This document shows positions 11,961 through 21,644 of a stretch of DNA of 33,947 nt, piece by piece. The notes beneath the pieces are model-generated. The model ran no database searches. It saw nothing but the letters and a program-made list of their open reading frames with translations, and was not told the DNA's origin. The translations under genes were made by a program, and so were the position numbers. This DNA is from Sperchopsis tessellata (lineage: Eukaryota; Arthropoda; Insecta; Coleoptera; Hydrophilidae): contig JAWQRN010000216.1 of the NCBI GenBank assembly GCA_033557685.1, positions 1 through 33,947 of the forward strand, read 5' to 3'. The stretch's first letter is position 1, and each line of letters opens with the position of its first letter.

Positions 11961-12488
11961 TGGGGGAGTAGTGGCGTAACAGGTTTAACCAACAAGAATA
12001 CTGCTGTATAGATGAGTAAGCGGGAAGCATGAAAGGAATGCAATTTGGAGACAATGTGTTTATGCGCTAATACAAGGTAAAGTGAGGAAACGATTTGGCT
12101 AAACACATAAATAGCATGAACAATCTCTTATTGACAGTGTTTATGACTAGTTGGCTGTAATATTCCGTTTGAGGCTACCACAATAACTACCGTATGAAAA
12201 GGAGTCGACACTTGGGTGAGACCAAAAATCACTCTTATTTATAGATGTTACAGTCACATACATAAGCTGAAATCTACTGTTTTTAAATAGATGAAAACCT
12301 ACAATTTATAAAACACATATAGAGAGTATTGCAAACACCATTAATTATTTTAAGGCACATAAAATATTGCATAAAACAATGTACGTAGACGAATGCCCTT
12401 TTTGGCTCCTACTTTTATTGGATTAGGAATATTAGTTGTTTTTTTGTTGTGTTTTCAAGAGAAGTCAACATTTATTTATTGATTTTAG
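11961..12488. other. Intron, no identified element
   Basis: Unrecognised intronic sequence ending at the acceptor TGATTTTAG (AG at 12487-12488). Confidence 0.4.
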
Positions 12489-12914
12489 ATTCTACAACCA
12501 GTTTGTCAGAAAATAATTACCTTGACAGTATCACAGACTTTATACCTGCACCAGTGAAAATAATTGGAATTGAGCAGGGTGTACACTACTATGAAGATGG
12601 TCACTTTTGGATGGAGGTCCCTGGCTTACCTGAAGAGGAAGATGACGACTTAGAGTACCCCCTTTTTATTCCAAAACATACCAAAGTAGTGTTTTCTACA
12701 GAGCCAATGAAAGTATATTCTACATTTAGTATATCTGACTATGATAGAAGAAATGAAGATGTGGATCCAGTAGCAGCTAGTGCAGAATATGAACTGGAAA
12801 AAAGAGTTGAGAAAATGGATGTGTTTCCAGTTGAACTTGTTAAAGGGCCAGAAGGGTTAGGTCTAAGTATAATTGGCATGGGTGTTGGAGCTGATGCTGG
12901 CCTAGAAAAATTAG
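12489..12914 (+). CDS. Spn: Spn exon: PP1-docking motif and start of PDZ domain
   Basis: Contains 142 codons between a TTTTAG acceptor and a GTAATG donor, phase 1 at both ends. It encodes [20 protein letters not shown], an acidic stretch [12 protein letters not shown], then the RVxF-type protein phosphatase 1 docking motif KVVF at 12683-12694. This is followed by the most conserved block of the family: [40 protein letters not shown]. The last 30 residues, [20 protein letters not shown] and on to AGLEKLG, are the first strand, the carboxylate-binding GLGL loop and second strand of the PDZ domain. The domain continues in the exon at 16986, where the intron splits a Gly codon. In known neurabins the KVxF site puts PP1 catalytic subunit next to the PDZ domain and limits its substrate choice; the sequence here looks intact. 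Confidence 0.96.
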
Positions 12915-13023
12915 GTAATGTATTTTTTGTCTTTCATTTAATAAACTTAAATTATAATATTTTGAGAATATATTTATTTAAGATGTGTGACCCTTACATC
13001 AACTGTATTGAATGATTCTTAAG

Positions 13024-13103
13024 GTTTACCGGGAAATACCCATGTGTTGACCTTTCTTCTTGCTGACGTATCGTCCACCGTTGCAAGAGAAATTATCAAT
13101 ATA
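13024..13103 (-). repeat. Repeat family R, copy a (hammerhead-like relic)
   Basis: The + strand shows a GTTTACCGGGAAATACCC lead, then GACGTATCGTCCACCGTTGC and AAGAGAAATTATCAA. It matches copies at 16404, 23287 and 33904. Read on the - strand, the positions of a hammerhead core can be followed (TTGATAA, then a loop, then GGACGATAC), but both core and stem II are worn. This is the most diverged of the four copies. Confidence 0.5.
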
Positions 13104-13497
13104 TGAACTCCTCTTTTACCGATTATAAGACCTCTTGATCGAATAAAATGAACTAATTTAATTATATGAACCGTGAAATATTCCATATGTAGTATATTTT
13201 TGCATAATACTTGTTGGTGGATAATACAATGTACTGGAATTATGTTATGGTTAGGATCAGTTTAATAAATTTTATCTTGTATTCTCTATTGAACTTACTA
13301 ATTTGTTCCAAGGTAAATCAACTTCTTGAAATATTTCAGCTCCAGTTGTTTGATGTATCATTGCGTGCATGTATAAAAATTAATAACTGTGTAGTCCACC
13401 TGATCCGTACTTCCGTCAAGGGCAAGAGAATACCATTTTACGGATCCTAACATTAGATAATAATTGCTGGTTTATATTATCGGTGATATATTAAATT

Positions 13498-13738
13498 CTT
13501 CATATTACAATAGGAATTTGTTGTTTCCTTGGCCGTACATAAATGCGTAATTTTAATATTTAATGAAAATCAAATATCAATGACTTCTTAATGACAGAAA
13601 CACGTGTCCACTGCATTTAGTTTGTTCCAAACATTTTTGTGATATATAGTTCATTTTTGTATTTAATATATCGACTTGGCCGGTTTGCTTGATATTTGAT
13701 TTTCATTAAATATTAAAATTACGCGTCTTCATATTACA
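13498..13738. repeat. Perfect 36-bp inverted repeat flanked by 12-bp direct repeats
   Basis: The arms at 13545-13580 and 13689-13724 are exact reverse complements with a 108-bp spacer. Outside them, CTTCATATTACA occurs as a direct repeat at 13498-13509 and 13727-13738. The layout suggests a short non-autonomous insertion, or a hairpin-forming element, in the intron. It has no coding potential and does not match a known terminus that I recognise. Confidence 0.8.
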
Positions 13739-14650
13739 GTTCGTCAAGATATGCTAATACTCTCAAATTTGTTTCGTATATCGGGGCAAATAATTTTACT
13801 TGCTTCAATCAGACAGTCCTTAATAAGTCCCCATCAAAAAATGGTTTATATTTTTTGGCAATTTAATAAGTAGTACTAAAACTTGTGATAGTTGCAGCTT
13901 TTTAGTCAGTATTCTGTCCAGTAAATATACTTTGTTGATGAAATATATTATGAAATAATTTATCCGCTGCTTTTTTTCTAGCCTCTGCAGTTAAATCTGC
14001 ACCATATTCCGAGTGCTTGGTAGTGAAATGTCTTAATATTATATTCTTTTAAAACCGATACACTATCTTAGTAGATGATACAAATTACCTTATTTTGAAC
14101 TTTAGTAAAAAATATTTTGTTTTTCATTGTTCATTAAAAACTCGGCACTCTTGATCAATTTTTTTCTTTCTATTCATTTTAGTGAAGGGCTTAAGTATTT
14201 TTTATAAAATATTGATATTGATACTGTTAACGAATTCGATGCACAGATCATGACTGAAGTGATCAACTTCGTGTGTTACACCGAGTATACCACCCTCTGT
14301 TGTATACAACCAACCTTCCAGACATGCTACATGGGGTAGGGACTTGAAAATTTAATGGCCCATTGCTAGCATTTAGACCACCAATCAGTGTGCATTTGAC
14401 TGACGAAGCGTGTAAGTTGTCCTTCATCAATGCTAACTAAGTGTTGTGGGTACCGAACTGCCGAAGCAATTATTTTGCATTCTAAGATGACGATAAAAAG
14501 TGCGTTTCAACATTTACTTTGTTAAAAGAGCTATTGCGTTAAAAGGCATGGGAAACTGCAGTAGCACCCAATTCATTATCTTTCTTTAATCCTATAAGAA
14601 TATGTGTGAAAAATTACAATAATTTCCTTATAGAGTTATATATTTCGTAT

Positions 14651-14786
14651 AGGAAAATAATAAACGAGTTCTAATACGTAATTATTGATTGTTACGAAGG
14701 TGAGATCACTGGCCGCACAGGAAAATAATAAACGAGTTCTAATATGTAATATTTAATTGTTGTGAAGGAGAACATCGCTAACCTCG
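14651..14786. repeat. Two-copy tandem repeat, 68-bp period
   Basis: AGGAAAATAATAAACGAGTT begins at 14651 and again at 14719; the first 30 bases of the two units are nearly identical and the rest diverges. It adjoins a GC-richer unrecognised stretch (about 14220-14480) and lies just outside the RTE LINE fragment. Confidence 0.75.
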
Positions 14787-14889
14787 TTTGTATTTACGTT
14801 GATTTAGGATCTCTCCACACCCTGTGGTAGGCCTACAGACGGACGGAACCTGTCTGGAGTAGCAGTGAAGCTGACAAACTATATTACAA

Positions 14890-16403
14890 GCCAATAATTA
14901 GAATGTTTTAAACAGATTTTTAATTGTGCCAGTATCATCACATAATTTATAATCATTTTCTTTTTGTATGGATTTGTCATTGGCCGCATAAAAGAAGTAA
15001 AGGCCCACCCCTGCCCTGGAATAATAAGACCATCGAAATATATAAACTTCTGCAAATCTTAAACGGTTAAGATATTCTCCATTCACTTTAATGCCCGTTT
15101 GTTCCCAATTTAGTTTCCGAATCGAATGCTCTAAAGCTGTACTGAATAACTTCGGCGATATAGTGTCTCCTTGTCTAACACCTTTTTGAATACAAAAAGT
15201 TTTCATTTCCTGATGTAATTTTACGTTTTATGTAGTTTCTTCATAGATGTTTTGTATTAGCTGTATATAGGCAGATGAAATGCCATTTTGGACCAAAGCC
15301 TTAATAACTGCAAATGTCTTGTTCGAGGCAAATGCTTATATCTAGATATCAATTCATGTACCGTATGAATGTGGTCAATAGTGCTATACCCCTTCCGAAA
15401 ACCTGCCTGTTCTTTGGGTTGGTACGAATCGAATTGGTTTGAAAGGCGATTCGTAATTTCCTTTTTTGTGGATTAAAATTATTGTTGCATTGTTCCAAGA
15501 CGGTGTTGTTTGTTTTGTTTCTATGCATGACGTATACAGTTTTGCCAGGACTCTATGCTGCTGTATCGCCTAGAGGGTGGCTTCATAGTTGTATTTTCTA
15601 ACATCTTCCTATATTCACTTTTTAATGGTCATTGAAAGTTCCACACATTCTTTATTCTGCCTTCTTGTCTTAACTTTACTTTTAGTTTTCTATGCTGTCT
15701 TTGTAGGGTATGTTTAGGAAATTTTCGACTCCTTTTTACCATTATCCTTTTTACCTTTACCTATATCTCTGAACGTATCTGTTATTATATGAAACAGCTT
15801 ATCGGCAACATTATGTTCTTCCAGAGCAGCAAATCTGTTTTTAAGCTTTAATTGAAATATTTCTTGTTTAGATTTTAGATGGTTCAAGTTAATTTTTTTA
15901 CCAAAGCCGTTGGTTAAATTCAATCTTTCTAATTTTACATTTAAAGATATTCTGCATTTAACAACAAGGTGATCACTTCCAGTATCAAAATGGTTCAGAA
16001 CTGTGCAGTCTTGTATGATGACTTTCTATTAGTGAGTATGTAGTCAATCTCGTTCCTAGTGTTGTTTGGGCCTTGCCAGGTCCATTTTTGTGACGTTTTC
16101 TTAGCAAACATGGTATTTGCTATATACAAGTCTACAAGTCTGTTGTCTCGTTCAATTCTGCTTCCAAAGCCCAAGGCACCTGCAACCTGATATCCTGATT
16201 GTTTTACTCTTACTTTTGCATTCAAATTTAAAATATTCTTAAAATGTGCATTTGAGCTCTCATGAAGATCTGTCTCTTCTTTATAGAATGCTTCGACTGT
16301 CTCCTCTGAATGGCTACTTGTTGGGGCATAAATTTGCAGAAATTTGAGTTTATATCGCCTAGAAATCTTTATTTCTAATATTGCGAATCTGTCAGAACTT
16401 TAT
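14890..16403 (-). mobile_element. RTE-type LINE fragment
   Basis: Read right to left on the - strand. Endonuclease part: LKFLQIYAPTS near 16330, then GFGSRIERDNRLVDLYIAN, SQKWTWQGPNNTRNEIDYIL at 16000-16225, typical of the C-terminal half of RTE/BovB-like endonucleases. Linker: KSKQEIFQLKLKNRFAALEE at about 15800-15890. Reverse transcriptase: GVRQGDTISPKLF near 15140-15180, then LNWEQTGIKVNGEYLNRLRF. The catalytic FADD box has become FAEV at about 15045-15056, and the frame is broken many times, so it is inactive. The right edge falls exactly at the start of repeat R copy b. Confidence 0.88.
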
Positions 16404-16490
16404 TAATGTTGTTTCCAGGTGGAAACTGTGTAGAGGCTCTGACAAGTGTCGATGTTTCTCCACTGTTGCAAGGGACATTTTCAAGGCGTG
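16404..16490 (-). repeat. Repeat family R, copy b (hammerhead-like relic)
   Basis: The + strand lead TGTTGTTTCCAGGTGGAAAC is followed by GTAGAGGCTCTGACAAGTG, which matches the copy at the right edge of the window almost base for base. A GTTTCTCCACTGTTGCAAGG segment follows, then GACATTTTCAAGGC. On the - strand the end of the core reads GAAAC as in an active hammerhead, but the CTGATGA box has decayed to TTGAAAA and one stem II base pair is lost. Confidence 0.6.
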
Positions 16491-16985
16491 TGATGTTACT
16501 TCAACAACTGAATTCAGTGCACTGATCCAAACTCGGCCGGTTCATGCTTATATAAGTAAGAACTGGAGTGGGGGATGTGCACTAGCGTCTTTGCATTCGG
16601 CATTTTATTTTTACTGTCTTCTCATAATCATGCTTCATGACAAATTTAACATTTGGTAGTGATTTTGTCCAATGTTATTAGCAATGATATTCTGTCTCAT
16701 GTAATAAATCGTTCAGAAATTAGAAATGTTGAAGTTTCGATAATGAAAGTTTGTTTAAAAAAAAAGAAAATCTAGAGATTTAGTATTTTATTCTGTACCC
16801 CTGAGAAAGACTGGTTAAACCCTAAGAAAGACTGGACAAACCTTTAAGCGCAGATTATTGTATTTTAGAATAAGGTTTTTTTAGTGTAATGTAATGTTTC
16901 TGTATGAATAAATTATTTGATTTGATTTTGATGTTGTATGTAATTGATAAACATAACATTTTATTACAATTCAGTCATTTTTTAG
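16491..16985. other. Intron downstream of repeat R copy b
   Basis: A GC-richer 100-bp stretch follows repeat R (to about 16600) and is likely still part of the same mobile element. Then AT-rich sequence, including two near copies of CCTAAGAAAGACTGG-like text at about 16799-16838, leads to the acceptor TTTTTTAG at 16978-16985. Confidence 0.4.
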
Positions 16986-17291
16986 GAATATTTGTCAAGA
17001 CTATCACATCAAATGGTGCTGCAGCAAGAGATGGTAGAATACAAGTAAATGACCAAATTATAGAAGTTGATGGAAAAAGTTTAGTAGGTGTTACACAAGC
17101 TTATGCAGCTAGTGTTTTACGAAATACTTCTGGTTTAGTGAAATTTAGTATTGGGCGAGAACGTGATCCTCAAAATAGTGAAGTCGCTCAATTAATTCGT
17201 CAATCCTTACAGGCTGATAAAGAGAGGGAAGAAAGAAGGCAAAGAGCTTTAGAAGCTGAACAAAGTGATGCAAGTACATTACCTTTAACAG
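16986..17291 (+). CDS. Spn: Spn exon: rest of PDZ domain
   Basis: The exon completes the Gly codon started at 12914 and reads [60 protein letters not shown]. These are the remaining strands and both helices of a PDZ domain, ending near 17164. The [16 protein letters not shown] block is close to identical to known neurabins. A charged helix follows, [20 protein letters not shown], which starts the link to the coiled coil. The exon ends at 17291 before GTAAAT, in phase 1, and joins the exon at 20118. PDZ domains of this family bind C-terminal tails of membrane receptors and kinases; the exact partner cannot be read from sequence. Confidence 0.97.
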
Positions 17292-17365
17292 GTAAATTAT
17301 TTATTTGTAGGAATTTGTTACAATTAATAGTCTACATCTTGTTCTTCAAATTTTTTTTATATAAT

Positions 17366-17460
17366 AGAGATGCTGCACTTTCAACATACTATATAATATT
17401 TCAAAGTACAATGGGGTATGGAATTACTATTTATTATGGAATCTTAAGGGGTTTATGAAA
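17366..17460 (+). mobile_element. LINE reverse transcriptase C-terminal scrap (copy 1)
   Basis: [20 protein letters not shown] resembles the region after the thumb of jockey-type reverse transcriptases, where the family has a ...YYALFHSVISYGI.WG-like block. It is repeated almost exactly at 19508-19604, where a longer piece of the same LINE survives. It begins only 75 bp after the PDZ exon. Confidence 0.65.
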
Positions 17461-18576
17461 ATATTTTTCTTTTGAAACACGTGTTACAAATATACATAAA
17501 CAAAAAAGTGAAACTCCCACTATTGAATGAAAGATTGAGAAGAGAAAGATGGGCATAGTAGCAATACGGATAAAAGAATCAGCTAAGATGTAGAGAAGAA
17601 ATTAAGGTACCCTGGAAGAACTACATAGACAAAAACAGGAATACAAAGTACTTATTAACAAAAATTAAAAATTATTTTAAAGCAATGGTCGGTATAGTGA
17701 TGGTCGTGGACGTCATTCATATCAAGGTTAAGAACAAATCCACAAAATTGATTAGAAAATTAAAAATCTGTTCTCGACATATAAATATATTTTATTTAAT
17801 ATGGAAGCAAGTTAAAAGAAAATATTTATGTTGTGCTACCATCTATCATTGTTAACAATTAACAACTTGGAAACAAGAATTCCCTTATTGCCTACTTCAA
17901 ACATGTGGGTATGTTATATTTTTTGTTGAAGACGAAACACTAATTATTTTTCTGTTATTCAATATCCATTATGGCTAAATGGAAAGAAACATTGATTGGG
18001 AAAAACAATACTCTTATTGATTTTAAAATCAATAAGATTGGAAAGAATACGTCAAGTTATTTAAATTCCTGTTAACAGTCAAGTCATCGAATTTAACGAT
18101 CTTCTTTTATACATGAAGTGAGTTGGTTTCGAAGATGCAAGATACTTGACCAAATTAACATCCTTTTACCGCATATAAAGAAATTTATTGCAGCAAGAGG
18201 AGTGTTTTACGTACAATTACGATATAGGGATTGATTATTTGATCTCAAGTTTCTTAAAGTTAATGTTAATGATACAGTTTATTGAATTAAAAGATGCCAA
18301 GAAGAAATCATCATATTGCTGACACGATCAGTTCAGTAAATGGAAATCGTATCGCTGTTCCCAAATTTAAAACATATTATTGAGAGTTTGAGTGAAGAAA
18401 AATTAATTGGTACTTCAGATTTATAGGCAAAAAATGGTTATATTCTGCTTTAAAAACATTTCTTATTTGATAGATTTTCGGGTGCATGTTTGTATTTCTG
18501 ACTACTGTAGTGTGCAAAGCTAGCTATCTTCTTTACTCTCTTCATACGTGACCTATCTACCAACTTATCAGGTCAT
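17461..18576. other. Intron, no identified element
   Basis: AT-rich. Several + strand pieces read like fragments of a protein (for example RLRRERWA near 17535, and an IIESLSEEKLIGTSDL stretch near 18375), but they do not assemble into a family I recognise. Confidence 0.35.
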
Positions 18577-18729
18577 AAATGTATATATCTTCCGTAGACG
18601 CTAAATTAAATGTTGAAATTGGAAATATTTCTATCTCCCTGGCACATATATTGCGGACTATGTGAATTAACAGAGTTGCATCTAGCGTTATATTAATAGC
18701 AGAATGCACTGCAAAAGGCATTTCAACCC

Positions 18730-18796
18730 GCGGGCGATTGATTCATTCGTACGTTTCGCGGAATACCACCGCTTCATCAGTGAACCTGCAACCCGC
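18730..18796 (-). ncRNA. Hammerhead ribozyme motif, left arm (cleavage site mutated)
   Basis: On the - strand: GCGGG (18796-18792) pairs with CCCGC (18734-18730) as outer stem I; GTTCA next to the core pairs with TGAAT (18745-18741, one wobble); core CTGATGA at 18780-18774; one unpaired A; stem II GCGG/CCGC is perfect with a 7-nt loop TGGTATT; then GAAAC at 18757-18753. Stem III would be AC/GU around GTAC, but the base before the cleavage nucleotide (18747) is A instead of U. The catalytic core is complete, the cleavage-site pair is not, so reduced or no self-cleavage is expected. Confidence 0.62.
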
Positions 18797-19044
18797 ATTC
18801 ATTGGAACAGAATACCGTGCATTCTACTCCTCGCTCTTTTGATCTTAGATTCAGCGGTAGGCAGTTAGCGAAAGTTATTAAATATTTGTGTACCAATACT
18901 AAAGTTGCAATTGGCAAATTAGTACAACATTATTATTTTCACGAAGTGCCGTTCGTGTATTTGTAAATGTAAATATCTTCCGTAGCCGCTACTCTTTAGT
19001 AACTCTCACTAACTGCCTACCGCAGATTCTAAGACCAAAAGAAT

Positions 19045-19111
19045 GTGGGTTGCAGGTTCACTGATGAAACGGTGGTATTTCGCGAAACATACGTATGAAT
19101 AAATCGCCCGC
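19045..19111 (+). ncRNA. Hammerhead ribozyme motif, right arm (cleavage site intact, stem II weakened)
   Basis: Outer stem I GTGGG (19045-19049) pairs with CCCGC (19107-19111) with one G-U; inner stem I GTTCA (19056-19060) pairs with TGAAT (19096-19100); core CTGATGA 19061-19067; GAAAC 19084-19088; stem III AC/GT with loop ATAC; predicted cut after A at 19095 (GTA). Stem II is ACGG (19069-19072) against TCGC (19080-19083): one A-C mismatch next to the core and one G-U pair. The cleavage site is kept here and lost in the other arm; stem II is the reverse. The short stem III is as in Penelope-type hammerheads. Confidence 0.6.
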
Positions 19112-19235
19112 GGTTAGAAATGACTTTTGCAGTGCATTCTGCTGTTAATATAACTACAGATGCAACTTTTTTAATTCATGTAGTCCGCAATATATGCACC
19201 AGGGAGATAGAAATATTTCCAATTTCAACATTTAT

Positions 19236-19640
19236 CAGATCATACATTAATATATGCAGATGATACCACATTATTGGTATGTGGCTCAGACCTTGAGAGT
19301 GTGGATTCGGAAATGGTTATTGTTTGGGGCGAGTCTTCCTTGTGGTTTTAAACAAATCCTCTTTCATTCAATACGAGCAGAACATTCAAATTCCAAGTTT
19401 CTGAACTTGACTTTGGATTCAAGACCAAAATAGAGACCTCATGTGCAGCAACTCCTGTTACATTATCTAGATCTATCTACGCAATCAGGATATTCAAAAA
19501 CTTGTTAATAGAGATGCTGCACTTTCAACATACTATGTAATATTATAAAGTACAATGGGGTATGGTATTACTATTTATTTTGGAATCTTATGGGGTTTAT
19601 AAAATACCTTATCCTGGACCAAGCCACTAGCCGTTACCCC
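19236..19640 (+). mobile_element. LINE reverse transcriptase fragment (copy 2)
   Basis: DHTLIYADDTTLLVCGSDLE contains an intact YADD catalytic box at 19253-19264. After a frameshift the sequence ends in a [11 protein letters not shown]...STMGYGI block at 19508-19604, the same as in the scrap at 17366-17460. Its left edge touches the inverted repeat at 19234. It is a dead 3' part of a jockey-type element. Confidence 0.78.
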
Positions 19641-20117
19641 TGTCATTATCACAGCTCTGTGTCCCCTTCAACAGGGTAATTAAAGAATGTCACAAACTTC
19701 TATGAAACTTGCTGCTGAAGTCTAATGGCTGCTTTAAAACAATAGTGAATTAATTCTTATTCAATCGTGCTGTTTACTGAGCTAAAAAGGATATATGAAA
19801 CATAAGCCCATTTCATAGCAAGCGTACACCACTTAGTATTTGTTCTTTAAGTTTCGTTTATAAAAAAAATTGCAATTTTAGAATGCTAGTGACATCTCTG
19901 GAGATTATGTATCAATAAAATTGATTGTAAGGTCCAATACCATCTCCACGCATCTTTACACCCTTGCGTAAAAATGCCATTTCGTAACTAACTTGCTTTG
20001 AGGCAATATATAAGAGATCATATCTGTTGTGTCTCTCAGAAGTCTATGCTAAACCTACATTTCTATTTAAACATAGTAAGAAATATATATTTCTTACCTG
20101 TATTTTATTTGTTCCAG
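19641..20117. other. Intron, no identified element
   Basis: Unrecognised sequence; ends in the acceptor TTTGTTCCAG at 20108-20117. Confidence 0.4.
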
Positions 20118-20236
20118 GTTCTGCGAATAGTAGTGTTTCAGATGGCCCCGTAAGTCCTTTAGCGAATAATGATGTTTTATTTGAACACGAGGGGCAAGAA
20201 AATGATGTTGAGTCAATACGATTACTACTACAAGAG
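20118..20236 (+). CDS. Spn: Spn exon: linker to coiled coil
   Basis: The exon completes the codon left at 17291 (Gly) and reads SANSSVSDGPVSPLANND, then VLFEHEGQENDVESIRLLLQ and E, ending in phase 0 before GTATGT. The first half is Ser/Pro/Asn-rich and probably flexible. The second half, from about residue 18, is acidic and turns helical; it sits where vertebrate neurabins have an acidic region running into the helix before the coiled coil. Splice signals and phases fit both neighbours. Confidence 0.93.
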
Positions 20237-20444
20237 GTATGTTTTCCTATATATAGTTATATACAAACAACTAATTTAACATAAATATCTATTATAACAT
20301 TACCAATGTTATGGAAATTTGAGCTGTTATTGCAAAGTTTTCCTAAACATTAATTGCATTTTTGTCCGTGTTGTATTTGTCTTTAAATTATATGGATGGG
20401 AATTTGTTTTGCTTGTTTTTGTATGTTTTGTGTTTGTTATGCAG

Positions 20445-20498
20445 ACTCATCGCAAACTAAACTTATCCGAGCTTGAGGTTGCACGACTAAAAACTAAG
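20445..20498 (+). CDS. Spn: Spn exon: start of coiled coil (54 nt)
   Basis: A short exon of 18 codons, THRKLNLSELEVARLKTK, with phase 0 on both sides, a TGTTATGCAG acceptor and a strong GTAAGT donor. Hydrophobic residues fall at heptad spacing (Leu, Leu, Val, Leu). It corresponds to the HAVTEAEIQKLKTKL part of vertebrate neurabins, which shares the final LKTK. Because the exon is a multiple of three, skipping it would keep the frame. Confidence 0.93.
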
Positions 20499-20585
20499 GT
20501 AAGTTAAATTTGAAATAAATTAAAATGGCATGCGATTGTATTTATATTTGTTCAAGAGGTATTTACAAAATATTTAAATTTTTAG

Positions 20586-21644
20586 TTGATGGAGCAAAAT
20601 GGTTTAAAATCTGAAGAAACTGAAAAACTTGAACAGGCTAACGTAAAGGTACGTGAAACGGAACATAATTTGATGACAACAAAAAAAGAGGTGGTTACTT
20701 ATCAAAATATGCTTGAACAATCACAAAATCAGTATGTTATGTTGGAAAAAAAGTATAGTAAATCAAAAAAACTTTTGCGGGAATTTCAACATAGAGAGTT
20801 AGATATGATACATAGAGAAGATTTCTATCAACAACTTTTACGAGAAAAAGATACGGAATATAATGCATTAGTAAAGAATCTTAAGGATAGAATTATTGCT
20901 TTGGAACAAGAATTGCTAGAAACACAAAAACAAGCAGGTATGCCTACAGTTCTTCCATATGATAATATAATTTTAAAACAATTGACACCACAAATGACAA
21001 GGAAGCAACCACCTGCACCTCTATTACAAACTCTGGAAACAGATTTTTCTGATACGGAAATATCTGATACAAGTCCAGAAGATATTGAAAAGACTGCTAC
21101 AGTAGAACGTAAATTACCCATCAAAGAAGAATTTGATAGAGCTGTTCCACCACATGAACTACTGGACATTTCTGCTAGTAAAAGCAAAGCAGAACTAGCT
21201 AATCGGGGAGCTTTAGCTAATAGACAACTACCTAGTGGCAAGAAAGGATCTGTAAGCAATAGTAGTTCTGATTATGGTTTAGATGATAGTGGTGATGAAC
21301 TACCGGACTTTTCATTTTCTCAAAATGGAGAAGCTAATGAATGTAAGGACAGTAATCCCTTAAATAATGGTCAATCACAGCAACCAGTGGAGCAAATTCA
21401 CTCTACTTTACAACAAACTTCACAATATTCCCAAATAAAAACGAAAATAAATCAACTGACATCACAGACATGTTATAGTAATATACAGAATCAACCAAAT
21501 TTAAATGCATTATATGCTCGGGTTCATAAAGAAACTAGTAGCTTACCTCATAGTAGTAGTTTGGAACCATGGATGAGTTCAACAAATAAAGGCGTAAATA
21601 TTGGAATGGGTCCTCCACCATCATTAGCTGAACAACTTAAGCAG
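20586..21644 (+). CDS. Spn: Spn exon: coiled coil and disordered C-terminal region
   Basis: Contains 353 codons, phase 0, between TTTTTAG and GTAATA. Residues 1 to about 115 (LMEQNGLKSEETEKLEQANV ... LEQELLETQKQ) form a long coiled coil, including the conserved QNQYVMLEKKYSKSKKLLRE; in relatives this region mediates self-association and binding of partner proteins. The remainder is Ser, Asp and Gln rich and probably disordered, with clusters such as TDFSDTEISDTSPEDIEK, SNSSSDYGLDDSGDELPD and, at the end, MGPPPSLAEQLKQ. The last segment runs into the donor, so the protein continues in an exon outside this window. Codon use is AT-rich like the other exons and no stops interrupt it. In vertebrate neurabins the SAM domain, when present, would lie further on. 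Confidence 0.96.

Larger units (their letters stand above)
18577..19234. mobile_element. Foldback element with two hammerhead motifs (Penelope-like terminal repeats?)
   Basis: A long imperfect inverted repeat: left arm 18607-18877, right arm about 19000-19234, spacer about 120 bp. The left arm carries about 36 extra bases near 18802-18837. Just outside the left arm, 18577-18603 is repeated directly at 18965-18991 (ATATCTTCCGTAG and flanks), as if copies of one terminal repeat had been joined in both orientations. Each arm contains a 67-nt hammerhead fold. Hammerhead ribozymes with a very short stem III are known from the terminal repeats of Penelope-like elements, and those repeats may be inverted. 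No Penelope reverse transcriptase is visible here, so the family call is an inference from the ribozyme and layout. The right arm ends directly against a LINE fragment. Confidence 0.65.

Noticed and set aside
20828..21259. 143-codon open frame on the - strand
   Set aside because: It is antisense to the Spn coiled-coil exon and only reflects that exon's codon composition.
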